The notes beneath the pieces were generated by a model. The model made no database searches and was not told where the DNA came from. It saw only the letters and a program-made list of their open reading frames with translations. A stretch of DNA of 64,000 bases, taken from the NCBI GenBank assembly GCA_026027325.1, contig JAMSLZ010000013.1:764501-828500 (forward strand). Reading direction: 5' to 3'. Below, in pieces: positions 12,618 to 24,505 of this stretch (position 1 is its first letter; each line of letters begins with the position of its first letter). The DNA comes from Actinomucor elegans (taxonomy: Eukaryota > Mucoromycota > Mucoromycetes > Mucorales > Mucoraceae). The translations under genes and the position numbers were made by a program.

Positions 12618-15248
12618 TTAAAAGCCAATCAAAGCCATCAAACCATAGCCAATGGTAGTAATGCAAAGCGTGGCAAAGACACTTGAAGGGACGCCATTGA
12701 CCAAAAAGTCCTTGGTGGTCAAATAAGGTTTACCCAGTTCATTTTCTTGCGAAATAGCATTCATGTTGGGGAAACCTGAAACAGGGAGACCCATGGCTGC
12801 TGAACATACAAATGCGGTGCCCTAAAGAATGGCTGAGTACCTAAACTCTTTGTTTATATATTGACTTACCATGACAAGCATTCTAGGTTGAGGATCAGTC
12901 AACTGAGAACCAACCTCGGCAACAATTGGTAATACAATGAGAGCAGCAACCGTATGGCTAATGAAAGTAGCAATAACGAGTACAAGACAACTGAATACGA
13001 ATAGAACTTCAAAAGCAGAAAATCCTTGTACCATGGTTTCGATCTGAGAAGCAATGGTTTTGAGTAGACCAGAACTTTCGACTGCTTTACCAAGAGCGAT
13101 ACCACCCATAGCCAACATGATAACATTCCATAAAAAGTTATTGAAATCGTCCTTAGTCAATAAACCAGTACCGAAGAAGGCAATCAATGGTAAGATGGCA
13201 ATAACACCCATATCACCAAAGATATGTTCGTAAGAATGGGCCAAACACCACAAACCAATAGTGATTAGAGTCACTACAATAACATATACCTGTGTGACAG
13301 TAATGGGGTCTGAATTAGCACGGATGGTGTGAATCTGAGGTGTATGCTTTTCTGGATTGTAGTTGTACAGCAGCCAGAGCCAAATGATCAAGTTTCCAAT
13401 GATACAAAGTGGAATCGAGATGATGAACCATTCGCCCCAAGAAGGTGCAGGACTCATGTTCTGGATGGCAATGATATTCTGAGGAGAGGAAATAGGAGAT
13501 GCCATGCCACCAAGATTAGAAGCAAGTGCAATACCAATAATAAGACAGGGCCCGAACTTGGAATCGGCTGGTAGAGTACGCAAAATTGGCTATCATGTCA
13601 AATAGTGAGTATACACTCAGAAAGTTAAGGGCAAGTTAACAAACCTGAATAAGAGAGAAGCAAAGAACAGGGGCAGCTACATTACTGATCCACATACTGG
13701 CGACAGTAGCTACCATCATATTAACGATCAAGACGCGATTAGGACGTGTGCCTGCCTTGGATAAGACAAAGGTAGCCATAGCTTTTGCAATACCAAATTT
13801 ACTTAATGCACCCGCAATAGCAAAACCACCCAATAATAACATGATTACAGGGGAGAACATGGCTCCAAAGATTCGTTTGGTTGCGTCTGGAGCATTCAGA
13901 CGGGTAAAGTGACCATCATCGGAACGCATCACACGTAAAGTAATGATCAGTAAAGGTACTAGGAGTGCAGTAACGAACAGAGGCATGACCTAAACAAAAG
14001 CATCAGTAAGCATGTAGAAAAAAAAAGATGATCCACTTACCTCTCCAGCCCATAACATACTCGCAAATACAAGAATGGCTAAACAACGATTCTGCTCTAC
14101 AGTATCAAATATCTCGGCCTTTACCAAGACAAAAAAGATCACGATACAGGCAATCATATAAAGGTAATTCAGGACCTGATCGCGCTTGATATAAAATGTG
14201 CCGAAAGGAGTGTAGACAGAAGATGGCTTTGCATCACTGAGACCCACTGTTTGAGTTCTTCTTTCTTGTCCTATCAAATCTCTCCAGACTGTGTTTCTCT
14301 CCCAAACGATATGTTCTCTAAGATGTGTTTTCAGCTCTTCTATCGCTAAATCTAGATTGTTTCCTGTAGCCAAGATAGCATAAGCTCTTTCTGTCTGTTG
14401 GATGTGTTCATTTAATCTTGCTTTCGTAGCTGGCTTAAATGGATAAGCTTTAGAAACATAGGTGGAGATATAATAACGCTTCAGGTTATTGTTGGTGATC
14501 TTGTCATATTTCTTGAGGATTTTAGCAAATGCAGTGAGATTGAGTGCTACAAACGATTTCAGTTCAGATAAGAGCACAAAGAGATCGACAGTTCTCTTCC
14601 GAAGTTCAACCACGTCATACATTGCATCTCGGGGCCACAAGGGACCTCTACCCGCGTTAGGTGAAGTAATGTGTGTAGGTGTAGAATCAGCTGCAGGATC
14701 AGTATCAGCCACATTCTTGGAAATGATGTTAGCTGGCAAGAATGAATCACCTTCTACGTTGGATTCGCGTCGGGGAGGTTGGTTGGTATTGCTCCTTTCC
14801 GAATTTTCACCGTTGACGAAACTGAGACGACGCAACTGAGCAGCTGCTGCTGCATCGTGGCGATTCAAATATTCGAAATCGCCAATAAGCTCATTCATCT
14901 CATCGTAAAGCTCAGTTTCTTTCTTGGCATAAAACTTTACTATCTTGTCGAGCGATTTGTTTAAAGCGTTGACAAACTGGTGGTTTTCGGCTTCGACAGG
15001 ATGATCACTGATAAGAGCCGTATGTTCGCTAGGTGGGACTTCTTCACCATGCTCAAGGTCAATAGAAAGACGATGGCCTTTGTTTGCTACCCTCTCTTTC
15101 TCGATCAAATAGATCAACTTTTTCAAATTGGAGTAACTGTAGAATATTCAGTCAAAAAAAATCGCTTATTTCCTATATGAACTTACGGGAGATAATAGTC
15201 TGCCCAATCTGGTACAGCATTAAATTGTATTTGATGCGAGAACTTCAT
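12618..15248 (-). CDS. SPX-domain low-affinity phosphate transporter (PHO87/PHO90/PHO91 type)
   Basis: Five exons (15187-15248, 14041-15136, 13645-13989, 12870-13589, 12618-12821) encode 808 residues with all junctions in phase. The N-terminus MKFSHQIQFNAVPDW is the canonical SPX start. The SPX domain runs to about residue 255, with a Ser/Pro/Asn-rich insertion, and ends in an ISTYVSKAYPF-like helix. From about residue 340, about a dozen hydrophobic segments form a SLC13/DASS (Na_sulph_symp, citrate-transporter) permease. In yeast, Pho87 and Pho90 are low-affinity plasma-membrane phosphate carriers and Pho91 is the vacuolar exporter; the SPX domain senses inositol pyrophosphates. The sequence alone does not tell which of the three roles applies. 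Confidence 0.93.
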
Positions 15249-15463
15249 AGTCTCTTATTGTATTAACAAATAGTTTAATTAAAACAATAATGATTCTACA
15301 ATAAAAAAAAAAAGTATAAAAAGAAAGAAAGGGAAGAGAGAATCATAAAAAGAAGTGGGTTCTCTTTGGAAAAATAAATGTCGGATATTCAATTCAAGCC
15401 ACAAAGCCCAAGAGTTCATGATGGTTATCCTATATACACGCGCTGACCTGATATAGAACAAAC

Positions 15464-15742
15464 TTATGCTTCCTCTGGTAATCTAGCATTCGTTGGATCT
15501 GTGTTACTATCTGCCATACTGTCTGCGTTTTTATTTCTTAGATAATTTGGTAACAGCACAGTAAGTAACACAACACCAACAATCACTATAAGCCCAATTG
15601 TTTTGAATAAAAGTGAGCAATGCCGAAGCCTTTGACTTGAAGTTCCATGGGCTGGAGGGTGAGTCACCACAGATGGTGTAATATTGACGGCAACTTCATC
15701 TTCATCTTTAACCATATTAAGCTTTGTAGTAGATCTACTCAT
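15464..15742 (-). CDS. small single-pass membrane protein, unrecognised
   Basis: A 92-residue frame from the ATG at 15742 (an alternative ATG at 15766 would add eight residues; the shorter start is preferred). The N-terminal half is polar. One strong transmembrane segment (LIVIVGVVLLTVLLP) lies at about residues 51-66 and is followed by a short acidic tail, so a tail-anchored or single-pass topology is likely. It sits on the same strand about 215 bp upstream of the phosphate transporter. No family is recognised, and a splice variant cannot be excluded. Confidence 0.5.
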   Translation of the reverse strand: MSRSTTKLNMVKDEDEVAVNITPSVVTHPPAHGTSSQRLRHCSLLFKTIGLIVIVGVVLLTVLLPNYLRNKNADSMADSNTDPTNARLPEEA

Positions 15743-18700
15743 ATGACGAATAACTTTTTGACACACAAAGAAGGGGAAAAAACAAAAGTGTAGAAAGAAG
15801 AAAATGTAAGCTACAAAAGATATCCAAAATGCAGATTTCCATCATATCTAACAAAGGAATGTTCATTATATACAATCGGTTCTCGATAATATGAACTAGT
15901 GTGCTAAATCGCCTATTCTACCACTAGCATGAGATATATGCCAAGTTTCTATTGTAATTGTTATATATATACTGACATGTCTTTGCTATTTATTGTTGTT
16001 TTGTTTATTACGAAATCACATTTTATGGGTGGTGTCTCATCACCAGTTACAAAAACTGATTGGGCCACTCGTGACGAATGGGATAGGCTGCTTTGTAGAT
16101 TTATAATAAGTCAACTTGAGCGGTCTAGACCTAATACAAGCAATATGATTAGACAACATAGTATAGAAGCCTACTTTTAATTAATCATTATATGGCATAT
16201 TTATTGCAATAAAGTTATAGTAGATGCAGCAGTTCATTTTAAACATGGACAACTAATTAGATGCAACATTTGTTTAAGATCAGTTGAAGATCTAGCATGC
16301 ATTAGGCAATGCTACATCCCACTAACGCTACTATCAACATTGCTCTCCGGCTTAATAAAGATTCAAGCATATACAGTTGTTCATTGTGAACATTAATCTG
16401 ATGTGGCCATTTAATCATCGAAGTACATCTTTAGGGCTAATTTTTCATGCTCCGCTATCTCTTGTGGAAGATGGAGACAGTATTCTTTATACATGATATC
16501 TAGTATTTACTCTATTTTTGAGGTATTTTCATCGTCTAAATCGTGAATGTCTTTAATGGATTTCAAAGTTAAAAAAAATTGAACTTGAACAATTTATAAA
16601 AAAAGAAAATACCATTTTTACAAGAGAAACTTCAGCGATTGTACACTAACTTATGCAAGCGCTAGAGTGTTTCAACAATTTTACATCAAAAAGCCATTAT
16701 AATAGCTTGTTGGTGGCGTTCGCGATATAATCTACATATGATCATGTTTATGCAATGCTTTGATTGTACCTATGGTATAGTAGGGTCTCAGATAAGCCAT
16801 CCTGATATTCAATTAAGCAGTGTTTAATTTATAGCAAGCTGTGCAATAGAGAATCCTTAGTTTTTCTGTTTAATATATAATAAAATAATATAATCCTGCG
16901 CTTTGAGTGATTCCATATGTACTACCCTTTTACTATTATAAAATACACTTAAAACTCTTTTAAATCTCTCGACGAATCTCGGTCATATGCCATATCTAAT
17001 TAGTATTATGAGCTCATAATAAATCGCTGTAATTTTAGTAATCAATAGTGGCAATGCACTACATGATTAGCTTTACGTAAATTAGTAGGTCCGACATATA
17101 ATGGATTTCTCAGTCAACAAATGTAGCATTTGCTTAGTTGTAAACGCTCAAAAGAGTTATCGCATCTACTCAATCTATTATATATCCAGGATTCAATAGA
17201 TATATGAATTATACTTGCCACAAGTAACAGTAAATTAAATCGCCCCCTGTAGTAGCCAAACAACGTAAACTGTATGAGAACTATTGATTTTAATTCAAAT
17301 TTCAGTAAAAAATACGTGTCAATGAAATTGCATATAGCATCAATACATTTAATCTTAATGGGGCTTACATAATATTGCGTCACCAAATTTTTTATACAGA
17401 TTTATTGATGGATTTAATTACATGTATGAGCTTGCATATTAAATTCAATTAAGCTCGATGAAATCTATGGAGTTCTAAAAAAATGCTTGAAAGCTGCATG
17501 AAACTAAACGAAATTAGATGGAGCTAAATGGTTTCTCCCATAGTCAGGTGAAGCATATGTTCGACATCCGACATCCAATAATAACTCATAAAAGTAACAC
17601 AGAAAAAAGAAGGAGGTAGCGGGATACTTTTGTACCATTTCTTTGACAGGTTAAGCGACATGAGTTTGTGGTATTATACCACTTGCTGAGAAAATATGCA
17701 ATGGTCATGTTGTTTTATTTTTACATATAAAAATGCTTGATGAGTAGTCGTAAAACAAAATGATTATTTATTGCCCAATACGGATGTTTTTTTTCATTGG
17801 ATATCGGATATTGAACAAGTTCACCAACCAATCATAAAGCTTCAAACGATGACAAGCATAGAAATCTACTTTTGTGTCATTTGTTTCAAAGTGGAAATGG
17901 CATTTTGGAGGAATCGCTTATAATATATCTATGTTACATACATGTTAAAATATGTTTTTTTTAGTATTTTATTATAAATTATAAATTTGATTATTGGACG
18001 CAAAACAAGGTAGCGTGCATATCAACGTCTCATTAAAGACAATTCAATATTTTTATTGGAAATATGACACGATCTATTCAGTATCCCACGCGCAAATGAA
18101 TTCTGTATATTCTATACTATTATATCTCTTGTGAATTGACTTTTTTTCTATTATTTAAAACCGGATGAATGAATTCAATACTTAAACCTGGGGCAGTCAT
18201 GTCTCAGGCTTCACCAAAAGAGTGGCAGGTTATTCCTACTCTCAAATATTTCAAAGAAGCCAAGCTAAGGGCTACACTTGTTCGAAATAAGATGTGATTG
18301 GTCTCCATCAAATAGATATAGAACAAAAAAATGGCATCCTTGACGGAAATCCACGAAATTAGAGGATGAGTATCTAGATCAACTGTAAGTTGAGACAAAA
18401 TTTCGAATATTACTGGTAATTATACAGAATGCATTCTCTTGTTTCTAATAAACATACGTTCATGATTATAGAACAACGGGAAGCTCCAATAGCTATCTAC
18501 CCCTACAATATAGCCATTTTAACCGCTGAAACGAATTTTTCTTACAGAAAGTTTACTAAATGAAATAAAAGCGAATTCGTTCTAACTTTTATTTATGCTA
18601 TGAGCCGCTAAAAAAAAGGCATTCGTCGCTTTCTACGATACAATTTCAATTATTAAACATAATTTTTTCGCATATATGTTGATTTGGTATAGGTTTTGGT

Positions 18701-19573
18701 CAATGATACCTTTAATAAAAATCGTAAATCATACCTACAACACAAAGGGAGTTGGATATTATTTTGGCTTCTTGAAAGTATATTGAATATAATACTCTCT
18801 TTTCAATACATCAGCTTTCATGGCTTTATGTTAATGCAATAAAGCAGCACAAAACTCCGACTATTTAACGCTTTCTTCTAGAGTAAACTTTTTCATTTTT
18901 ACTTTCTTACAAGGTCTATACCATTCAAAAGAAAATGGCATTTTTTGTTATGTCTCACTAAGTATTCCAAGTTTCATTCTACAATAATCGTATCATATGT
19001 CCTGATATTTATTTTTTGTCAATTTCTGAGTCAGCTTAAAAAATTGGCATGGAACGTAATTAACTCAGCGATCTTGACAGATCTCGGCTCGATGTCACAT
19101 CTGATTACTTGTTCATCCTCACAGTGGGCCACTGCATCTCGTAGAATTGTATATCAATTCTATTTTTCTTCATTGCAATCGAGTTATTGTATTTAGTTAT
19201 AAATGAATAAACTCTGAACTATTTTTTATGTTTTATGAAAATTCACAAACATTCTTTCTTTACAATACGATTGGAAACTCCTTCTTTATCGGCGTGCTAA
19301 ATCTAAATGGTAATCTTTGACCGAGAAACCGTGGGTTCCATGTAGTAAAAAAGCATCAGTTAATTGTAAATTAGGTATTACTAAATCGAGAGCAAGATCG
19401 TATATGTGGTTTGAAAAAAGGATAGCCATGGGGATATACATATTTATTTATCGTTAATGAATTCCATTATCAAAATGAAATAGTCTATAGGTACATAACT
19501 AATAAATATAATTGTATAGGAAATAGATCAACCATTTCCTAGTAAAAACTATCTTTTACAAAAAAAAAAAAAA
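15743..19573. other. gene-poor, repeat-bearing intergenic tract
   Basis: Nearly 4 kb without an intact gene. Diverged copies of the dispersed repeat occur at about 16223-16300, 16965-17040 and 19034-19150. An open frame at 15929-16180 (83 codons) has no recognisable product. A short + frame starting at 18199 (32 codons, beginning MSQASPKEWQ) has protein-like composition and may be a gene relic. Confidence 0.5.
19034..19150 (+). repeat. dispersed repeat, long copy
   Basis: One of three longer copies. It starts at an AAAATTGGCATG-like word, then carries an ATCTCGG core, a GATGTCACATCTGATTA core, and ends near ACTGCATCTCG. It aligns over about 115 bp with 46635-46760 and in part with 39460-39610. 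No coding capacity is seen. Confidence 0.6.
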
Positions 19574-20251
19574 TTAACAGAAAGTGACAGTGTAGCCAGT
19601 ACCGGGAGAACAAGCGTACATGGAGGTGCTATCATCATGAGCATAGGTGTAGACATCAGGACATGAGCTCTTGACTTGGAGAGAATACTTGTTAGCAACA
19701 CAGTTGCCGCGATCACCGTAAGTACCAGTACAACAGTATTCATCAGTGCCAAAACCAGCACAGGCAGACTTGCAACCAACAACGTTACCATTGGCATCCT
19801 TATCTTGAAGATCTTCAGGACATTCAGGCAAAGAGGAACAAGCGGGAACACCACAATCATAACCATTAGCTTCACCAGTGTTGGGAGAAATAGCGATAGG
19901 CAAATTGTAACCATCGACAAAAGAGACATCGTAGTAATCCTTGCCAGCGGCACCCTTCAACAAGAATTCAGCAAGAGAAGCGGGAGCACCAACTTGACAA
20001 TCAGTAGAACCAGTACATCCTTCTCTGGCCCAAATACGACCACCCCAGTTGGCAGGAACAGAGATTTTGGTAGAGCTGCCAGCAGCCAAAGTAGAAGCCT
20101 TATTGTTACCTTCGTCGTTGGTCAATTGATTCACTTGGATTTGCTTCTTACAGTTGTTTTGGACAGTGATTGTAGAAGCAGCAGTAGGAGCAGACATAAC
20201 AACAGTGCTCATGCCAGCAAGAGCAGTAATAAGAGTAATAAGCTTGACCAT
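19574..20251 (-). CDS. secreted thaumatin-like protein
   Basis: A single-exon 225-residue protein. Residues 1-20 are a signal peptide (hydrophobic core ending VVMSA). The rest is a compact thaumatin fold. The family-signature region GCTGSTDC lies around residues 79-86 and VDGYNLP near residue 112. Fourteen cysteines are spaced as in the family, slightly fewer than the usual sixteen of plant members, so one disulfide seems missing. Thaumatin-like proteins of fungi (GH152 in part) bind or cleave beta-1,3-glucan and are wall-associated or secreted. A TATA box and a stress-type element lie upstream. Codon use is strongly biased towards C-ending codons (GTC, ACC, AAC), suggesting high expression. 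Confidence 0.93.
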   Translation of the reverse strand: MVKLITLITALAGMSTVVMSAPTAASTITVQNNCKKQIQVNQLTNDEGNNKASTLAAGSSTKISVPANWGGRIWAREGCTGSTDCQVGAPASLAEFLLKGAAGKDYYDVSFVDGYNLPIAISPNTGEANGYDCGVPACSSLPECPEDLQDKDANGNVVGCKSACAGFGTDEYCCTGTYGDRGNCVANKYSLQVKSSCPDVYTYAHDDSTSMYACSPGTGYTVTFC

Positions 20252-20314
20252 GATAAAAGATATAAAAGAGAATGAATGAATGAATTAAACTTTCCGTCAA
20301 GAAAATAACTCGTC

Positions 20315-20351
20315 TTTTATAGATTTGTCGTCCGTGAAACAGCGTCAGGGG
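20315..20351 (-). promoter_or_regulatory. thaumatin gene core promoter with STRE-like element
   Basis: On the minus strand a CTATAAAAG box (plus 20315-20321) lies about 64 bp upstream of the ATG. A CCCCT pentamer (plus 20347-20351), the stress-response-element core of yeast Msn2/4 targets, sits just upstream. Stress induction is inference. Confidence 0.55.
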
Positions 20352-21364
20352 GATATGAGGCCTCTTGAAAAAACTTTGCAGCCAAAATTTTTTTGGATGA
20401 AGCTGGTTTGTCAAGTTCTTTACATTTAAGCTGGGTACCTAAGGTATCAGTTCTAGACTTTTTAGTAGCCATCAAAACAATAGGATATGTTTTACTGTGG
20501 TACCATTTTTATTTGACAGGTATTTGTGCACAGGGCAATTATTGTCAAACAATACGAATCACGCATTGACCATGATAATGATTCTGGATCATTGTCTATA
20601 TTTCAACCGGTAAGTTTTTTTAGCTTGATGTCATTTCAAGGGGATCTGTAACTGGATTTTTGTTTACTAAAAGTTACAGAAGAACCATGATTCGCTAACA
20701 TTACTTGGCAAAAAAAAAAAAAAAAATGGGGCCTGGCTAATGGTGATTTGGGTGAGAGGTATTTAGGCTATAGTCATTAGATTTTTCACCTTCACCAAGT
20801 CAAGACAGTATAATGCTTCTCCTCCCCCTATTTTATTGAGTTATTTCGGCAATTCATAATATGATCAAGCCGTACAAGTCACTATAGCATTATGACAAAA
20901 GACAGCCTTGCGTTTTAGCTTTTATTTAGGAGTAGATAGATCAGAAAATTAGCACGAGATGTTAGTATGTTTGAAGAAAGAAGGTCAGCAAGAGGAGTAG
21001 AGATTAATGAAACATAACGCGTAGATACACTGTCCAAGAAGTGTTTTTCTACGATTTCGCAAGTTTCAAATACATTTAATTGGCATATAAAACTTTTTAA
21101 AAGCGTAGTAAACCTGATGGATCGTGATACCAAATATGAGTCGAACAATATAATCAAGATCTCTCAATCACTTTTGAGAGGCTAATCATGAATTGCTCTG
21201 TGTCATAGCGATGCTCCTATATGGCCACTCCTGATCCAACTGAATATCTATCTTGGAAACTAGTTTGGAGCTATCTTTTGCTTCTTTTTTCTACTAGTAA
21301 TCATTTTCACCCACATCTCAAACACAACAAATCATACGAATATCCATCTTATAAACATTTATCC
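20352..21364. other. intergenic, divergent promoter region
   Basis: The region separates the divergent thaumatin-like and Boi-like genes. An 80-codon minus-strand frame (20915-21157) has no recognised product. An A tract lies near 20711. Nothing else is supported. Confidence 0.45.
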
Positions 21365-24080
21365 ATGGCTGAATCAGAAACAGTGTATGCTGTTCATAGT
21401 TTTGAGGCAGAAAACGATGATGAACTCACATTTCAAATTGGGGAAACTGTGCTCGTCATTCAGAAAGATGATGGTTTTGATGATGGATGGTGGAAGGTAT
21501 ACATAGAACAAAATCAATATAATTTGCATAAACTAATCTTTATAGGGGCTATGACACCTCAGGGCCAAAACATCAGAGGTGAAGTAGGCTTATTTCCAAT
21601 GAACTACATTACATATGACTGGCCTACAACTTATCCGCTCACAAAGCTCCCTACACCTTCATTTTCTGATTCGACAATACGCAAAAAACCAAACTATATT
21701 GATGCGGCAAGTCGGTTTGAGGATGAAGGCAGCGAATCACCTTCTGTTCGCTCTTCATATTCTTTTACCTGTCCAATCACTTCGTTAGCCAATGGGCCAC
21801 TCTCTATCATGTCAAACAATAGTTCTTATTCTAATAGCGCCCTCCGTAGATCGGTCATTAGCACTTTATTCTTGCCCAATCTAAGATCAACTTCGCCCGA
21901 AGATTGGGACGTAGATCAAGTCGAAATCTGGTTAAATGCTATGAACTTTGAGTGCGTAGCAATGAACTTTAAAGGTATGATAGCTTATCCGACTCCTAAT
22001 AGTAGATGCGGTTAATTAAATCTCTTTTTTTTTTTTTGCAGTCCAAGAGATTACAGGAGATATCTTGATGGAGCTTAACATGGAAACATTGAAAGAACTC
22101 GATATTCCTACGTTTGGTAAGCGATTCAAAGTGCATTCTGCAATTAGCGCACTACGAGAAGAATGCGGTTATCAACCATTAAATCGTATGTCGATTACTA
22201 CATCGAGCTATTCGGAGGATCAATGTTTTCGTCAAAGAAGTTCGACTTTGCCAAGCTCAATTCCAAGTTCAAACCCAGATTTCAATCGACAGTCCACTAG
22301 TTACCCTTCTAATCTCGTAATTATGGAAAAGCACCATGAAAGAATAAGTCAATACGGTGCAAGAAAGTTTGATGATCGCCAAGGTAAAGTTGATACAGGT
22401 CAAATGTCCGCGACGCTAATGTTCAAGCACAGATCATCCCCGATCACCGCAGTCTTTGAGTAACCTGCAATCGCCTGTCACTAATTCACTGGCAGTTCCA
22501 AGTTCAGCTTACGATATAATGCAATTAAGCATCCAAAATGTCAGTTGATTTATGTATGATGAAGTTCTATGTGATGATCTAAACATTGTTTTATCATAGT
22601 ATCAGAAGAATCACTGTCTAAATCAAAGATCTCCAGACAACCGACCGTAAGTTTTTCTCTTTGAGAGATGTTTCTTTTTGATCCTTTCTTTAAAAAGTTA
22701 GCGTTTTTTCTAAAAACAGAGATGTTGATCTGGTGCAAGAAGCTCAGAAGCGACAGACAGTCCTATTACCCATGGCTCACCGTAGTTCTACAGATATTTA
22801 TTCTAGCCGTCACACGGAAGAAGTAGGATCTGTTACACCCGATATCGAAGGATGGCTTCATAAACAAAGTTGCAAATACAAGAAATGGAATAAACGTTGG
22901 TTCGTCCTCAAAGGACCAAATTTGTTCTATTTCAAAAGCCCTAAGGTAAAAAAAAACAAAAAAAAACCCACTGTTTATTCATTTTAACTAAAATATGACG
23001 ATTTAGGATGTCCGAATGAAAGGTATTATCAATCTACGTGGTTACAGAATCATTCCAGATGAAACCATTCAGCCAGGAAAATACTCATTTAAAGCACAGC
23101 ACGAAGAAGAACGTACGTTTTATTTTTATACAGAGCTTGATACAAGCATGAAGGCCTGGATCTCGAATTTGATGAAGGCGACAATATCTCGAGACTTTAA
23201 TGCTCCTGTGCTGAGCTCTAGCAAGATACCTACCGTATCATTGGATGTAGCTCGTCGTATGCGGCCTAGACCCCCTTCAGTCTTACTATACAGAAAGGAT
23301 AATCATTGTAATCTATCGCCCCGGTCATATGAGGCCAGCTATGGAGGTGGTTTCCCTGCTTCCGTTCTCCAAAAGCATCCTACTTCCGAAGCAGCAGGGG
23401 TATTGAGCAATTCCGCCGCTGATACAGATCCAAAAGAGGATCAGCCAAACCAGGACTCAGGATTCGACAGTAACGATCAAGAAGATGAAGAAGAAGAGGG
23501 AGCTGATATGACTTTTAATGAAGATGAACATGACCTGGAGGATGAAGGTGTTGAGTTTGATGAAGATTTAAAAGACGAAACAGAAGACGAAACAGAAGAT
23601 GAAGATCTGCAGGATGGAACGGACAGCAGAAATAAAGCTTCTATTAATAGTAGTATCGGCCATGATGTCTCTATTTCTTGGACCTCAGCCGAATACATTC
23701 AATGGATTAATACCATTACTGACGCCAAAATCAATGAATTGAAAGAACTCAGACATGGAGATATTCTAATTGAGTTACTGGAAGAACTGAGTGGAAAAAG
23801 AGTGCATCGATTGCCTCCTTCTGCCGCTGGGTCTGTTAGCATGTTCAAGTCGGATAACATCGTAACTATTTTCAAGTTTATGAACACAGTAGGCGCTCCA
23901 ATTCATGACCAGTGTACTATCAAAGGTAATAGTATTTTATTAAAGAGCGATCTACAGAATATGTGGCCATTAATACAAGTTTCTACAATAGACATCTCTA
24001 ACGGCAACGAAGAAAAGATTCTGCTCATGTTGCAGTCTATTTTAAATTGGTCTATTCAAGCAAATGCATTGGTTCATTAA
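21365..24080 (+). CDS. Boi-like SH3-SAM-PH protein with C-terminal CH-like domain
   Basis: Seven exons (21365-21496, 21563-21974, 22042-22383, 22433-22539, 22600-22646, 22720-22945, 23007-24080) give about 779 residues. An SH3 domain covers residues 6-62 (DDGWWK joined to GQNIRGEVGLFP by splicing). A SAM domain covers about 156-222, split by intron 2. A PH domain starting DIEGWLHKQ covers about 375-495. The yeast Boi1/Boi2 proteins share this order and act in polarised growth and exocytosis with Cdc42 and Bem1. After an acidic linker, residues about 647-775 resemble a calponin-homology fold (YIQWINTIT and a late DISNGNEEKILLMLQSIL), which yeast Boi proteins lack. Exons 4-5 are the least certain: the phase-consistent path is given, but an alternative frame in exon 5 (SEESLSKSKIS) looks more protein-like. 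Confidence 0.85.
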
Positions 24081-24285
24081 TCATATCTTGTTCTTATATC
24101 ATATCATACACCTCACTTAACCCCTAATACTACAGCTGTGCTGAATATCCATCTACCTCTACTCCTATACTAATCTTGTTATTATCACTAATCACTATTG
24201 TTACACATCCTTATATATATATATATATATAAAAGAAAAGGGCTATGTCTTTTTTTTGTATTTCATTTTCATTTTTCAAGTAAGG

Positions 24286-24505
24286 TCAATTCAGTATTAC
24301 GATCAGAAAGGTGTTTCCACCAGGGCGCGTTGTAATCAACTGACGAAATTCATCCGAATACCCGCTTTCATCATCTGAAAAATATAAATGTTGCAGTGCC
24401 GTAGCATCTGCTAACAGATCATTTTCCTACTGATTGGTAAAGAACAAGTAGATTTTCTGCCTTTTGAAGCCTATTTTATACTTTTGCTCCAAGGACTGCT
24501 TTCAT
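24286..24505 (-). CDS. small two-exon gene or 3' end of a larger gene
   Basis: Exons 24482-24505 and 24286-24426 with a 55-nt GT-AG intron encode MKAVLGAK joined in phase to a 46-residue segment containing LQHLYFSDDESGYSDEF and ending FLIVILN. The second exon has strong coding character and ends 205 bp beyond the Boi-like stop, so the genes converge. A T-rich leader ending in TTTTTAG precedes the first exon, which might be an acceptor for another upstream exon; in that case the ATG is internal. No family is recognised. Confidence 0.45.

Noticed and set aside
15929..16180. 83-codon plus-strand frame
   Set aside because: It includes a hydrophobic stretch but no recognisable product, promoter layout or splice continuation; kept only as a note in the gap entry.
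19676..20275. 199-codon frame opposite the thaumatin-like gene
   Set aside because: Antisense shadow created by biased codon use in the real gene.
20915..21157. 80-codon minus-strand frame upstream of the Boi-like gene
   Set aside because: Low-complexity hydrophobic translation with no homology or splice support.
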